Shown: positions 24,938 to 34,241, numbered from the stretch's first letter. The stretch is DNA of 64,000 nucleotides from CAYLJJ01 sp964384025 (GCA_964384025.1 CAYLJJ010000017.1:14295-78294), one strand, 5' to 3'. Notes: generated by a model not told the origin, from the letters alone. Made by a program: numbers and translations.

Positions 24938-27394
24938 TTAGCGGCAGCGATCATTCTCTCCCGGATCAGCGATATGGCAGCCACGCTCGCAGCGTGTGTC
25001 CACTCGCCAAGCGCCATTGTTGCAGCGGTAGAGGAGACGCTCCTCTAGGCTCGCAGTGGCCCCACAGTAGAGCCCATTGCCGCTGGGACACTCCCCTGCA
25101 CGGCAGGCGTCATGACTCCCAGGAGGGGCGAGTTCACAGCCCGCCATGCACCAAGCGCTGCGATCTGAGATGCCGCCTCGGCAGTTGTAGAGGGTTGAAG
25201 CATCTAAGCCTAGGGTAGCACCGCAGTAGAGGCCATCACCGTTGGGGCAATCATCTTCAGGAGCTGAAGGCTCATCAGCGCAGGCGTCCGAGTTCCCTGG
25301 CGGAGCGACCTCGCAGCCTTGGGCGCAGCGCTCCACCTCCTGCCAATCTCCAGCGCTACAGCGGAAGAGCGCTCCAGGATCTCGACCATCCTGGCCACAA
25401 TAAAGCCCGTCGCCATCGGGGCACTCGGCTGGAGGGGCGGGGGCATCAGCGCATCGATCTCGCCCAGGTTGAAGTTCGCAGCCATAAGCACAATTCTCCA
25501 GCACCTCCCAGCTCCCTCCATCACAGCGATAGAGGGTGTCCTCATGGCGACCTGAGACCACACCACAGTAGATCCCATCCCCATCAGGACATCGAAGCTC
25601 CTCGGGTAGACAAGCCCCCTCTCGACAGCCCCCAGGGCAGCGTTCCTCGACGAGGAAGACGCCATTATCGCAGCGATAGAGCTCCCCAGGGTTGAGATCC
25701 GCGCCATAGCCACAGAAGAGGCCATCCGGACAGGGATCCTCAGCGCAGCGCGCCTCAGGGGCGTTGCCCACACAGCCATATTGGCAAGGCCCAAGGAGTT
25801 CTATCTCATCCCCCTGACATCGATAGAGGGCGCCCGGATCCTGAGAAAGTTGGATACCGCAGTAGCGCCCATCCCCTGCAGGGCAGCGAGGCGGAGAGGG
25901 CCGCACCTGAGCGCCGAGCTGTTCTATGTGCCCCCCGAGATCATCCTCAACCCAGCGATGGAGAGGCAGGCCCGCCTCCTCCAGGGAGGGGACCTCGGCG
26001 CCCACTCCAAAGCTACCGCTCTGAGCGGTATAGGCGCGGATTTTCAGCTCCCCTGCTTGACTCCAGCTTTGTCCCGCTTCGATCCAGCCCGTCAGCTCAT
26101 AGGGTCGTGAGAGCTGGAAGCTCCCTGGGGGGAAGCCTTCAGAATATACCTGAGCTTCGCTGATCAGCTCGGCTGGGTGCTCCATAATCGCCATCACTCG
26201 ATCTTGATAGCTCACCCGATTGCCATGGCTGTAGGGATGTTCAGCGAACCAACCGGAGATCTCAGCGGGCTCTGAGGGATCGTTGCTGCCACCCAAGACC
26301 ATCCCGTTGTAGAAGGCGAGGGGCCAGTACCAGTTCTCTAGGATACTGGGATCCTCCCCCTCGAAGGAGGCCGCCTCCCATCTGCTCCGCAGCGCCTGTA
26401 CTCCATGGCGTAAGTTTTCCGCCCAACCCTCTCCTAGAAGTTCGAGATCATTGGGGCTGCTGTTGATCTGCATCAACCCATAGTTAACGGTGCCGTTGCT
26501 GTTGGGGTGCTTGAGAACCTGACCCGCTGCATCTACATGGCGCCAATTGCTCTCCTGCCAAGCCACCGCGCGGAGGATCTGGCTGGGGATATAGCCGGTC
26601 TGCACCTGACCATCTTTGCTCTTCCATTGAATCGGAGCAGCTTTCACAGCACGCTGCATCTCCAGACTCAAGCTTTGAGGAGCGGGATTGCTTCCAGGCT
26701 CAACAGGTGCTGGGGGCTCGACCGCAACCCCAGATCCTCCTGCCACATAACAGCTATCCTCTGCAATCTGTCCCACATCACTGAAGCCTGTCGGATTAAG
26801 CTCCAGATAATCGACGGTCTGGCAAAAGTAGCCTGCGCAAGCGCGCTGAAACTGAAAGTGCAGGTGAGCGCCAAAAGAGTAACCAGTGTTCCCCAGATGG
26901 CCGATGAGTTGCCCCGCTTCAATTCGCTGACCGATTCGAAGATCTCGGAGAGGGACTCCATCGGCCTCGTTTTGAAGATGTAGGTAGAGGCTGGCGATCT
27001 GAGCACCCTCATGACTGAACGGGTGCTTGATCACCACATAGCCCGCGTTTGTATCACTACAAGAGGCGCTGCTTTGACAGTTGCTCCCCCCCGTGTTGCG
27101 GAGGTGTGTGATCTCCCCCGCTGCCACTGCCCTCAGCTCCTCTCCGCCTATACCATCAAAATCCCAAGCGTGAAAGGCGCGATCGGAGCTGTGGGCGCCC
27201 CCTCCGGGACCACCCACCACACAGGCGTTAAAGCCCTCTGAGAAGGGCAGAAAAAACTGAGCGCTGCTCTTGGTCTCTGGTTCACCCTCCTCCTCTATCC
27301 CCCCCAGCGCGCAGGCAAAGAGCGAGATGGAGAGCAGCAGGAGCAGCGCTGCGTCCCTCAGATCTCTACGTAGACTTTGCCTCTCTCTCAACAT
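24938..27394 (-). CDS. M23 peptidase-lysozyme-like fusion with Cys-rich repeats
   Basis: An 818-residue lipoprotein; the ATG at 27394 has GGAGGAAG upstream and opens a signal with lipobox SLFAC. Residues about 45-210 form an M23 endopeptidase-like domain (FHAWDFDG, HPFSHEG, IGHLGNTGYSFGAHLHFQF). Residues about 265-400 resemble a lytic transglycosylase or lysozyme (catalytic Glu in VAWQESNWRH, then NYGLMQINSS and WYWPLAFYNG). Residues about 490-818 contain six to seven Cys-rich repeats of about 45 residues, with core CPDGDGxYCG ... LYRC ... W ... RCxxGC, likely a surface- or glycan-binding module. Two wall-cutting activities in one chain is uncommon; predatory or remodelling roles are possible (inference). 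Confidence 0.85.
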   Translation of the reverse strand: MLRERQSLRRDLRDAALLLLLSISLFACALGGIEEEGEPETKSSAQFFLPFSEGFNACVVGGPGGGAHSSDRAFHAWDFDGIGGEELRAVAAGEITHLRNTGGSNCQSSASCSDTNAGYVVIKHPFSHEGAQIASLYLHLQNEADGVPLRDLRIGQRIEAGQLIGHLGNTGYSFGAHLHFQFQRACAGYFCQTVDYLELNPTGFSDVGQIAEDSCYVAGGSGVAVEPPAPVEPGSNPAPQSLSLEMQRAVKAAPIQWKSKDGQVQTGYIPSQILRAVAWQESNWRHVDAAGQVLKHPNSNGTVNYGLMQINSSPNDLELLGEGWAENLRHGVQALRSRWEAASFEGEDPSILENWYWPLAFYNGMVLGGSNDPSEPAEISGWFAEHPYSHGNRVSYQDRVMAIMEHPAELISEAQVYSEGFPPGSFQLSRPYELTGWIEAGQSWSQAGELKIRAYTAQSGSFGVGAEVPSLEEAGLPLHRWVEDDLGGHIEQLGAQVRPSPPRCPAGDGRYCGIQLSQDPGALYRCQGDEIELLGPCQYGCVGNAPEARCAEDPCPDGLFCGYGADLNPGELYRCDNGVFLVEERCPGGCREGACLPEELRCPDGDGIYCGVVSGRHEDTLYRCDGGSWEVLENCAYGCELQPGRDRCADAPAPPAECPDGDGLYCGQDGRDPGALFRCSAGDWQEVERCAQGCEVAPPGNSDACADEPSAPEDDCPNGDGLYCGATLGLDASTLYNCRGGISDRSAWCMAGCELAPPGSHDACRAGECPSGNGLYCGATASLEERLLYRCNNGAWRVDTRCERGCHIADPGENDRCR

Positions 27395-27479
27395 TTGGCT
27401 TCCTCCTGTGAGGGCAGGAGATCAGATTAGGGGAAGGCGTAGAGGACATCCATATTATAGAGCCCAGCATCCAAGGGGC

Positions 27480-27507
27480 TTGCGGTTTCCTGCCATCGGG
27501 CTAGACT
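27480..27507 (+). promoter_or_regulatory. Candidate promoter for infA
   Basis: TTGCGG at 27480-27485, a 16-base spacer, then TAGACT at 27502-27507, ending 28 bases before the infA start. The spacing is acceptable but both boxes are one to two bases off consensus, so this is only a candidate. Confidence 0.35.
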
Positions 27508-27535
27508 GCTGCAAAGTTCAACCCAGGGAAATACC

Positions 27536-27757
27536 GTGGCTAAAGAAGAAGGAATAGTCGTTGAGGGGACCGTCGTCGAGCCCCTACCCAACGCCATGTT
27601 TAGAGTGGAGTTGGAGAACAAACACAGAGTGCTGGCTCATGTTTCTGGAAAGATGCGAAAGTACTTCATTCGCATCCTCCCCGGCGACAAAGTGACCGTA
27701 GAGCTCTCCCCCTATGATCTCACCCGAGGCCGGATCACCTTCCGCCAAAAGCATTGA
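27536..27757 (+). CDS. infA: Translation initiation factor IF-1
   Basis: 73 residues, the standard IF-1 size, forming a single S1/OB fold that binds the 30S A site during initiation. Motifs: VVEGTVVEPLPNAMFRVEL, LAHVSGKMRKYFIRILPGD and LSPYDLTRGRITFR. The GTG at 27536 is the start, with CAGGGAA upstream. The stop overlaps the TTG start of the following phosphatase gene (TTGA), so the two are co-translated. It is not in a ribosomal-protein operon here. Confidence 0.97.
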   Translation: MAKEEGIVVEGTVVEPLPNAMFRVELENKHRVLAHVSGKMRKYFIRILPGDKVTVELSPYDLTRGRITFRQKH

Positions 27758-28437
27758 TCCGCGCCCTCCTCTTTGACTGGGATGGGACGCTGCTGGACAG
27801 CATCCCAATGATCCTCTGCTCTCTGCGCCATACCCTGACCAAACATCTCGGTGAGGCACCCCCTGATGATCGCCTCGTCTTGGGCATCGGCACCCCTCTG
27901 CGCAATCAGCTTGAGGGTTACGCCCGTCAGGCAGGCCGAGAGGGAGAGGAGATCGTCGACACCCTCGTCGAAGGTTATCTGGAGCATAACCTAAAAATCC
28001 ATGACCAGGAGGCGCGGCTCTTTCCAGGGATCTTGGAGAGCCTAAAACAGCTCCTGGCGCAGGGACTCTCTTTGGGGATCGTCACCAGCAAGTCTCGCAT
28101 CAGCACCCTCCGAGGTCTCCAGGTCACCCAGAGCCAAGATCTCTTTGAGCTGCTGATTTGCTCCGATGATCTCAAGGTCCATAAGCCTGATCCAGCGCCA
28201 GTTCGCCTGGCCCTTGAGCGCCTCGCGCTTAAGCCGGAGGAGGCGATCTATATCGGGGACTCTCCCCATGATATGCGCTCAGGGAGAGGGGCAGGGGTCC
28301 TCTCCGCTGCTGTTCGTTGGAGCCCCTTTCCTGAAGAGGAGCTGCTCAGGACCTCACCCGATCTCTGGTTAGATAAGCCTGCGGATCTCCTCAAGCTCTC
28401 CGATCAGCCGCGATACAGATCCACCGCCTCATCATAG
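27754..28437 (+). CDS. HAD-family hydrolase, phosphoglycolate phosphatase-like
   Basis: 227 residues starting from TTG 27754, which overlaps the infA stop by four bases. All HAD motifs are present: LLFDWDGTLLDS (nucleophile Asp), GIVTSKSR (motif II), VHKPDPAPVRLAL (motif III Lys) and YIGDSPHDMRSGRGAGV (motif IV). The helical cap between motifs I and II is of the Gph/PpaX type. It probably dephosphorylates a small metabolite such as phosphoglycolate or pyrophosphate; which one cannot be told. Its 3-prime end overlaps the convergent glycosyltransferase gene by 34 bases. Confidence 0.88.
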   Translation: MIRALLFDWDGTLLDSIPMILCSLRHTLTKHLGEAPPDDRLVLGIGTPLRNQLEGYARQAGREGEEIVDTLVEGYLEHNLKIHDQEARLFPGILESLKQLLAQGLSLGIVTSKSRISTLRGLQVTQSQDLFELLICSDDLKVHKPDPAPVRLALERLALKPEEAIYIGDSPHDMRSGRGAGVLSAAVRWSPFPEEELLRTSPDLWLDKPADLLKLSDQPRYRSTASS

Positions 28438-29516
28438 AGTTCCTCCAAAGCGCGTAGGCGATCATCGATATTATATTCCGCCTCCATCTTGGCGCGAGCG
28501 GCCTTGGCCATACGCTGGCGCAGCGCGGGATCAGCGACCAGCCGCCCCAAACGATCCGCCAAACCCTCTGCGTCACGCTCAGGGAGCAAGAAACCGGTCT
28601 CTCCATCAGCGATGATCTCAGGCAGCCCCCCGTGCCAAGTGCCCAGAGGTACGGTCCCACAGGCTGAAGCCTCCTTCGCGACGATCAGGCCCGACTCCCG
28701 ATCCCCATCAGAGGCGGTTACGCTGGGGCAGAGCAGGAGATGAGCGCTGCGGAGGCGTTGAGCCACCTGCTCTGATGAGAGCACCCCCAGGAAGTGAACG
28801 CGCTCCTCCATGCCCAGGCGCTTTACCAGCGCCCGCAACCCCTGCTCTCCATCTCCGCCGCCGATCAAGCTCAGCTCTAGATCATCCCCAGCCCTGACTC
28901 GCTGGGCGAAGGCGCGGAGCGCCACAGGATAGCCCTTCTTTTCCACAAAGCGACCGATCATCAGGAGCTGAAGCGGCCCTGCCTCTGGCTTTGGCCCCGG
29001 CTTAAACGCCTCCAGATCGATACCCAAGCGCCAGACCCGCGCGCGCTCCTCGGGGACCCCGTTCTCGATGATCATCTCGCGCAGCTCAGTAGAGGCGCAG
29101 AGAGCGAGGGTCAAACGGGAGAGCAGGCGAGGAGCCATCCAGCCATAGCGCCACCATTCTGGGAGCAGACGGCGAGCGCTCTTCATCAGCGGAACATCGT
29201 AGCCATGGAAGGTGCTGATGAGCGGCAGCTTAAAGCGCTGGGCATAGCGCAGCGCATAGATCGACCCAGGCCCAAAGTGAGCGTGGATCAGCTGATAGGA
29301 GTTTCTCTTGAAGAGGCGCTCAAAGAGAGGGCTAAAGCGGCTGAGTGGATAGAGGGGACCAGCCACATGAACTGGAGAGTAGGGGAAGCGCTCTGGGTTC
29401 TCTCGATGGGCGCAGAAGACCTCCATCTCCCAGCGCTGGTGATGGCGCAGCTCTTCATAGATGAAAGTCTGAGAGTAGGGCAGGAAGTGGGTGCTAAAGA
29501 GCGCCGCTTTGGGCAT
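28404..29516 (-). CDS. Glycosyltransferase family 4 (GT-B fold)
   Basis: 370 residues from the ATG at 29516, which has GGAGG five to six bases upstream; the frame continues 17 codons further but without a site. The N-terminal domain has FSTHFLPYSQTFIYEEL, typical of exopolysaccharide or lipooligosaccharide glycosyltransferases, and HAHFGPGSIYAL. The C-terminal donor-binding domain has LMIGRFVEKKGYPVALRAF, LIGGGDGEQGL, VHFLGVLS and the E-x7-E-type motif ESGLIVAKEASACGTVPL. It retains sugar configuration and probably uses a nucleotide-sugar donor for an envelope glycan. It is followed upstream on the same strand by a methyltransferase gene, suggesting a small glycan-related pair. Confidence 0.9.
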   Translation of the reverse strand: MPKAALFSTHFLPYSQTFIYEELRHHQRWEMEVFCAHRENPERFPYSPVHVAGPLYPLSRFSPLFERLFKRNSYQLIHAHFGPGSIYALRYAQRFKLPLISTFHGYDVPLMKSARRLLPEWWRYGWMAPRLLSRLTLALCASTELREMIIENGVPEERARVWRLGIDLEAFKPGPKPEAGPLQLLMIGRFVEKKGYPVALRAFAQRVRAGDDLELSLIGGGDGEQGLRALVKRLGMEERVHFLGVLSSEQVAQRLRSAHLLLCPSVTASDGDRESGLIVAKEASACGTVPLGTWHGGLPEIIADGETGFLLPERDAEGLADRLGRLVADPALRQRMAKAARAKMEAEYNIDDRLRALEELYDEAVDLYRG

Positions 29517-29580
29517 AGGGCCTCCATCAAAATCAGATCGCTTGTCCAAATCCCTAAGCAATTCCAAGGCCCCTTGAAAC

Positions 29581-30291
29581 TCAGACGCGCTCTAAGAGCA
29601 CCACCAAGAAGCCTCCAAATTGAGCGCTGATGGGCTGATCTCGGCTGAAGCGCTCCAAGTGGGCGAGGCCCCGGTTGAGGAGAGGGACTCGATGTATCTG
29701 GGCGAAGGGAGTCCAGACCCGAATCCCTCGAATCCCTGTCAGGCGCAGCGCGGGCGGCAGATAGCCTTTGATATCCTCCAGGCTGTCATATCGGGTGAAG
29801 ACATGGGTGTCATCGCTCTGTTCGCTGATCGCCTGAGCGGGTTTAAGGCGCTTGATCAGATAGCGCAGGGAGCGCGTGTTATAGAACTCCAAGGCGGCGA
29901 CCCCTCCCGGTCGAAGCACTCGGCTCACTTCAGAGAGGGCTTGCCAGATCTCTTTAACGTGGGCCAGAACCTTAAAGGAGACCACCACATCAAAGCTGGC
30001 TTGAGGAAAGGGCAAATCTGTCGCTGAGCCTTGAAGGGCTTTCAACCCTCGATCACGGGCCTGCTCCAGCATCCCTGCGCTGATATCTAAACCGATGGCG
30101 CGTTGAGCGACGGGAGCCAGCTCCTTGAGGATCATCCCTGTACCACAGCCGATCTCTAGGAGATCGCGCCCTAAGGCCATCGGCTTGGCGATCTCGATTT
30201 GGAGGCGATCGAGGAGGGCATGGTAGCCAAAATGTCGCTCACGCTCATACCATGCAGCGAAGTCGTCGTAGTAACTTTGATTGTCTTTCAT
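29581..30291 (-). CDS. Class I SAM-dependent methyltransferase
   Basis: 236 residues from the ATG at 30291 (MKDNQSYYDDFAAWYE), the usual start of this group. Motif I LLEIGCGTGMILKEL binds SAM; GLDISAGMLEQARDRG and FDVVVSFKVLAHVKE, VLRPGGVAALEFYN are motifs II-IV. It resembles UbiE/Methyltransf_11 proteins with small-molecule or lipid substrates. It is located 64 bases upstream of the glycosyltransferase gene on the same strand, so it may modify the same product. The substrate is not determined. Confidence 0.85.
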   Translation of the reverse strand: MKDNQSYYDDFAAWYERERHFGYHALLDRLQIEIAKPMALGRDLLEIGCGTGMILKELAPVAQRAIGLDISAGMLEQARDRGLKALQGSATDLPFPQASFDVVVSFKVLAHVKEIWQALSEVSRVLRPGGVAALEFYNTRSLRYLIKRLKPAQAISEQSDDTHVFTRYDSLEDIKGYLPPALRLTGIRGIRVWTPFAQIHRVPLLNRGLAHLERFSRDQPISAQFGGFLVVLLERV

Positions 30292-30402
30292 AGGCCTGGA
30301 GTTTGGAGAAGGGGCACAAAAAAATCTATAGCTTCTCCACAGAGCCCGGAAGATGCTGAAGCATATTGTTCCTTGAACTGTGCCCCAACCTTGAGGAGTT
30401 CG

Positions 30403-32274
30403 ATGAAGGTCTGCCCAAGCTGCGGTTATCAAGGTGAGGCGGAGTTCTGCCCCAATGATGGTCAGCCGCTCCAGGGAGTTGAGGGGCTATTGAACCCCAC
30501 ACAGGCACCCCCCAGCGACAAGACGGAGTATGAGCACCCCTCACTCTCAGATGACGTGCTGAAGGGGGAGAGCTATGGCAACTGGCCCGCCCCCGAGGTC
30601 CGCAAACCTGAAGACTCCATGATCGGTCGCAACATCGGCGGTCGTTATGAGGTGATTGAGCTCTTGGGTAAGGGGGGGATGGGCGCGGTCTATAAGGCGT
30701 ATCAGCCTGCCGTTCAGAGGACGATCGCTCTCAAGGTGCTGCTCAAGGAGTACGCCAACAATCCAATCGTCGTGAAGCGCTTTCATCAGGAGGCCCTGGC
30801 CGCCAGCCGTCTGACCCACCCCAACACCATCAAGGTCTATGATTTCGGTCAGGCGGAGGATGGCACCCTCTACATGGCGATGGAGCATCTGCTCGGTCAG
30901 AGCCTCGCCCAGCTCCTCAAGCAAGAGGATCATATCCCTCCTCGCCGAGCCATCTTTATCCTGAAGCAGATCTGCAAATCCCTCGCAGAAGCCCACAAGA
31001 TGGGGATCATTCACCGGGATCTAAAGCCGGACAATATCTTCCTTACCCAAATCCAAGGGGAGCAGGATTTCATCAAGGTCCTCGATTTTGGGGTCGCCAA
31101 GCTGAAGGAGTTTGAGGGCAAAGAGGGCACCTTGACCCAGGCGGGGATGATCTTTGGGACCCCCAAATATATGTCCCCTGAGCAGGCACGCTCGAGCGAT
31201 CTCGACGCTCGCTCAGACCTCTATGCTTTAGGAGTGCTCCTTTACGAGATGCTCATGGGTAAGCCTCCCTTTGAGGCAGACAACCCTCTAAGTACTCTCA
31301 TCGCGCATGTCCATGAGCAGCCTCGCCCTTTTCAGGAGATGCGCCCAGATCTCAGCATTCCTCAAGCCCTAGAGCGTGTGGTCCTCAAGGCGCTCCAGAA
31401 GAGGACAGAGCAGCGTCAAGAGAAAGCTGAAGAGCTGCTGAGAGAGCTGGAGGCGGTTGAACCCCTCCTGGCCACGCTTGGCTATGATGAAGATTTTAGC
31501 TGCTCAACCCTTGGAGATATTTCAGGGATCTACTCTGTGGCGATGCCCGCGATCCTCCCTCAACCCAGTGAGGGGACGATGGTGGAGCAAGCTCCTGGCG
31601 GGGATACCCTCGAGCTTCAGGGAACAGGAGAAGAGCCCCAGAAGCTTGAGCTGAACAGAGAGGACTCAAAGAAGCAGCCTATAGGGCTCTATGCCCTTAT
31701 CGCTCTGAGCCTGCCCAGTCTCATCGCTGGGGGTTGGTGGCTCTCTCAACCCCCAGCTTTACAGATAGACGCAGGCTTTCTTCAAACTCAAACGCGCGCT
31801 GATCTCTCCAGTTCCTCTGTTCAAGCCCCAAGAGATCTGGGGCTTCAGGATTTAAAGATCGACCTCTCAGCGCCCAAAATTTTAGACGCCCTGCCTCCGC
31901 CCCTCCAGGTGGATCTGGGTCCAGATCTTCAAGCACCTCCGACCCTAAGCTTCTTGATCAAGAGCCGCCCCTCGCGAGCCCGTATCTTAGACGCTGAGAC
32001 CCAAAAACTTTTGGGTTACACCGGCACAGAGTTAAAGCTTCAGCTTCAGGGAGAGCAGCGTCTTATTCTACAAAAGAGTGGCTATCGCGATCGTCACCTC
32101 AACATCAAACCTGGAAAGAAATTAAAGAGGAGCTACCGCCTCCGCCCATTGCCAGGTCCAGCTCGTCCCAAGCCCCCCAAAACCCGAGAGATCAAGCTCT
32201 CCAAGCCCAAACCTCCCAAGATCACCAAACCCGCTCAGCCCAAGGAACCTGAGATCCCCATCGATCTTCAATAG
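30403..32274 (+). CDS. Membrane Ser/Thr protein kinase with zinc ribbon and PEGA-like domain
   Basis: 623 residues from the ATG at 30403, with GAGGAG upstream. The first 22 residues form a zinc ribbon (CPSCGYQGEAEFCPNDG). The kinase domain covers about residues 80-340: LLGKGGMGAVYKAY, ALKVLL, IIHRDLKPDNIFL, VLDFGVAKL and GTPKYMSPEQA. All catalytic residues are present. A single membrane segment lies at about 425-445 (LYALIALSLPSLIAGGWWL), followed by a Leu/Asp/Pro-rich linker, a PEGA-like sensor at about 519-575 (RPSRARILDA, QKSGYRDRHL) and a Pro/Lys-rich tail. Kinase inside, sensor outside is the usual layout of PknB-like receptors. Divergent from the methyltransferase; no partner phosphatase nearby. 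Confidence 0.92.
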   Translation: MKVCPSCGYQGEAEFCPNDGQPLQGVEGLLNPTQAPPSDKTEYEHPSLSDDVLKGESYGNWPAPEVRKPEDSMIGRNIGGRYEVIELLGKGGMGAVYKAYQPAVQRTIALKVLLKEYANNPIVVKRFHQEALAASRLTHPNTIKVYDFGQAEDGTLYMAMEHLLGQSLAQLLKQEDHIPPRRAIFILKQICKSLAEAHKMGIIHRDLKPDNIFLTQIQGEQDFIKVLDFGVAKLKEFEGKEGTLTQAGMIFGTPKYMSPEQARSSDLDARSDLYALGVLLYEMLMGKPPFEADNPLSTLIAHVHEQPRPFQEMRPDLSIPQALERVVLKALQKRTEQRQEKAEELLRELEAVEPLLATLGYDEDFSCSTLGDISGIYSVAMPAILPQPSEGTMVEQAPGGDTLELQGTGEEPQKLELNREDSKKQPIGLYALIALSLPSLIAGGWWLSQPPALQIDAGFLQTQTRADLSSSSVQAPRDLGLQDLKIDLSAPKILDALPPPLQVDLGPDLQAPPTLSFLIKSRPSRARILDAETQKLLGYTGTELKLQLQGEQRLILQKSGYRDRHLNIKPGKKLKRSYRLRPLPGPARPKPPKTREIKLSKPKPPKITKPAQPKEPEIPIDLQ

Positions 32275-32279
32275 AGCTT

Positions 32280-33365
32280 TCAGCCGGCGACGGCTCGATC
32301 CCTCCCGCCCGTCTTGGCGCGATAGAGAGCCTGATCTGCGCGAGAGAGCAGAGCCTCTCCACTCTCTTGATCTCTGAGTTCTACAAAGCCTAGAGAGCAA
32401 GTCAACCTGATCTCCTTCTCTTTCCAGGGGATGCGGAGCTGTCGAACCTGCTTGAGTAGCTTATTGGCCAAGATCCCTGCGCTGGGCAGATTGCTGCCTT
32501 GAAGGAGCACCGTAAACTCCTCTCCTCCATAGCGGCAGACCAAATCACCGCGTCGAGGGAAGCAGCGGACGAGAGTATCAGCGACCTTACGTAAAACCTC
32601 ATCTCCTGCCGGATGACCATAGCGATCATTGAGGTCTTTAAAATGATCCAGATCGATCATCATCAGACAGATGGGGCTCTGAGGTAGGGCGATCTGGTGA
32701 ATACGCGCCAAGGTACTGTCTAAAACACCCCGGTTATAGATCCGCGTGAGGGGATCCCGTTCCGCCTTCTGGCGAATATCTGACAAGCTTTTCTGAGTCT
32801 CTTGGAGGTTGGACTTGAGGCTGTTGAGTTCTGTCTGAAGGCGTCTTTGCCGGGCGTTCAAAGAGCTACGGATGACATTCACTGTCTGAGGAACCAAGCG
32901 CTTGAGTGTCTCAGGGCGCTCTCGGCGCGCAGCACTCTCTAGGCGGGAGAGCAGCTCGGCCAGCTTCTTCTGTTCCTCTTGCTCTTGACCGGCCAGGGAG
33001 CTAAAGCCCTGGATGCACTCCATGATGATTCTTCTAAAGGAGTGTCTGCTCTCCTGAAGGCGTCGCCACTCCCCCTTGACCTGCCCCTCCATAAAATGTC
33101 GCAGCTCTGTCCAGCGCCGCCCAGTCTGGGGGGTGCTCTCTCCTCGCTGATCGGGGTCACCGGGCTGGCCAGTAAGGAGGTGGGTGGCCCAACGCTCACA
33201 GCGCTTAGAGAAATTATCCTCCGCCTTGGGGTTCTTGCCCCAGAGACGAAGGAGGCGAGCGAGACTATCTAGAGCTTCAACTGAGGTGCTGGAGCCTGGG
33301 CTCTCTCTCTGAGCTGCTTCTTTTTTTACGTCTCTCCTTTGCCGTCCTCTTCCCAACCAAGACAT
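32280..33365 (-). CDS. Diguanylate cyclase (GGDEF)
   Basis: 361 residues from the ATG at 33365, with GGAGCTGGA upstream. The N-terminal 190 residues are charged and helical with a coiled-coil segment (LKSNLQETQKSLSDIRQKAE) that probably mediates dimerisation. The GGDEF domain covers about residues 200-360: RDPLTRIYNRGVLD, MMIDLDHFKDLNDRYGHPAGD and the active-site RYGGEEF. An inhibitory RxxD motif (RRGD) lies exactly five residues before GGEEF, so product feedback by c-di-GMP is expected. No membrane segment, hence cytoplasmic. It converges on the kinase gene with only five bases between stops. Confidence 0.93.
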   Translation of the reverse strand: MSWLGRGRQRRDVKKEAAQRESPGSSTSVEALDSLARLLRLWGKNPKAEDNFSKRCERWATHLLTGQPGDPDQRGESTPQTGRRWTELRHFMEGQVKGEWRRLQESRHSFRRIIMECIQGFSSLAGQEQEEQKKLAELLSRLESAARRERPETLKRLVPQTVNVIRSSLNARQRRLQTELNSLKSNLQETQKSLSDIRQKAERDPLTRIYNRGVLDSTLARIHQIALPQSPICLMMIDLDHFKDLNDRYGHPAGDEVLRKVADTLVRCFPRRGDLVCRYGGEEFTVLLQGSNLPSAGILANKLLKQVRQLRIPWKEKEIRLTCSLGFVELRDQESGEALLSRADQALYRAKTGGRDRAVAG

Positions 33366-33423
33366 TCCAGCTCCGCTGATACTCCGTCATCGGGGCTTAT
33401 CGGTCGTTTAGAAAAGTTCCTTG

Positions 33424-33429
33424 ATTATA
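33424..33429 (-). promoter_or_regulatory. Candidate -10 element upstream of the diguanylate cyclase
   Basis: A perfect TATAAT on the minus strand inside a short AT-rich patch (about 33418-33470) in an otherwise GC-rich region, 59 bases before the cyclase ATG. No good -35 box is at the right distance. The patch also contains the near-palindrome TATAAATTTTATA, which could be an operator. Confidence 0.4.
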
Positions 33430-33470
33430 AAATTTATAGTTTTATTGGATTTGAGATTGTTTACCCCTGC

Positions 33471-34241
33471 CTAGATCAAAGGATAGATATCGTAGCGGGT
33501 GTTGCGGCTCTTGAGGCTCACGTAGGGCTTGATCGCCCTCAGTGGAGGAGCTTTAAGGGGGCGCTTAACCACAACCCGCTTAAGGGCCACCGCGAGAGCT
33601 TTGGAGAGGAGGGCATCGCCACCCAGGTCATCTCCTAACAGCTGTTGGAAGAGCCTCATCTCCTTTTTGACCAGGGCGGACTTCTGGCGTGGGGGATACA
33701 TCGGATCTAGGTAGATCATCTCGGGGCGCTCTTCTGGGAGAAGCTGAGGTAGGCGTTCTAAGCTGTCTGCTTGCTCTAAACGCATCCGCCCGATGATCGA
33801 CGCCAGCGCAGGCTGTTTGGCTGCTCGCGCCAGACCATCTTGCAGCAGGGCAGCGATGATTGGAGAGCGTTCGATCAGGTGCAGCTCACAACCTAGAGAA
33901 GCTAGGATAAAGGCATCTCGTCCAAGGCCTGCGGTGGCATCCAAGATCTTTGGACTTCGCCCCTTCTTGAGGCCCAGTGCCCGCGCCAGAGGCTGTCCTC
34001 GACCCCCCCCAAAGCGGCGACGATGCCCCAGCCGTCCTCCCACAAAGTCACAGAAGACCGGGCCAGGGGCTTGAGGCCCCAGCTGCCGCAACTCCAAGCG
34101 CATGGGTGTTAGGACCAAAAGCAGCCCCTCTTGAGCCGCCTCCAAGTCCTGGATGGGGAGCTTGAGTTCTAGGGCCAGATGTTCTAGAGCAGCGGTCTCC
34201 ACCGCGCCCTCAGCAGCCAGAGCAACAGGAGTTGGGCTCAT
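33471..34241 (-). CDS. rsmJ: 16S rRNA m2G methyltransferase RsmJ-like
   Basis: 256 residues from the ATG at 34241, which overlaps the stop of the upstream gene as ATGA. RsmJ methylates G1516 of 16S rRNA. Family motifs are strong: LDATAGLGRDAFILASLGC, HLIERSPIIAALLQDGLARA, IYLDPMYPPRQKSALVKKEM and the closing RVVVKRPLKAPPL followed by RYDIYPL. RsmJ is best known from gammaproteobacteria, but the signature is unmistakable. It is co-translated with the FliP-like gene, an unexpected partner. Confidence 0.9.
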   Translation of the reverse strand: MSPTPVALAAEGAVETAALEHLALELKLPIQDLEAAQEGLLLVLTPMRLELRQLGPQAPGPVFCDFVGGRLGHRRRFGGGRGQPLARALGLKKGRSPKILDATAGLGRDAFILASLGCELHLIERSPIIAALLQDGLARAAKQPALASIIGRMRLEQADSLERLPQLLPEERPEMIYLDPMYPPRQKSALVKKEMRLFQQLLGDDLGGDALLSKALAVALKRVVVKRPLKAPPLRAIKPYVSLKSRNTRYDIYPLI

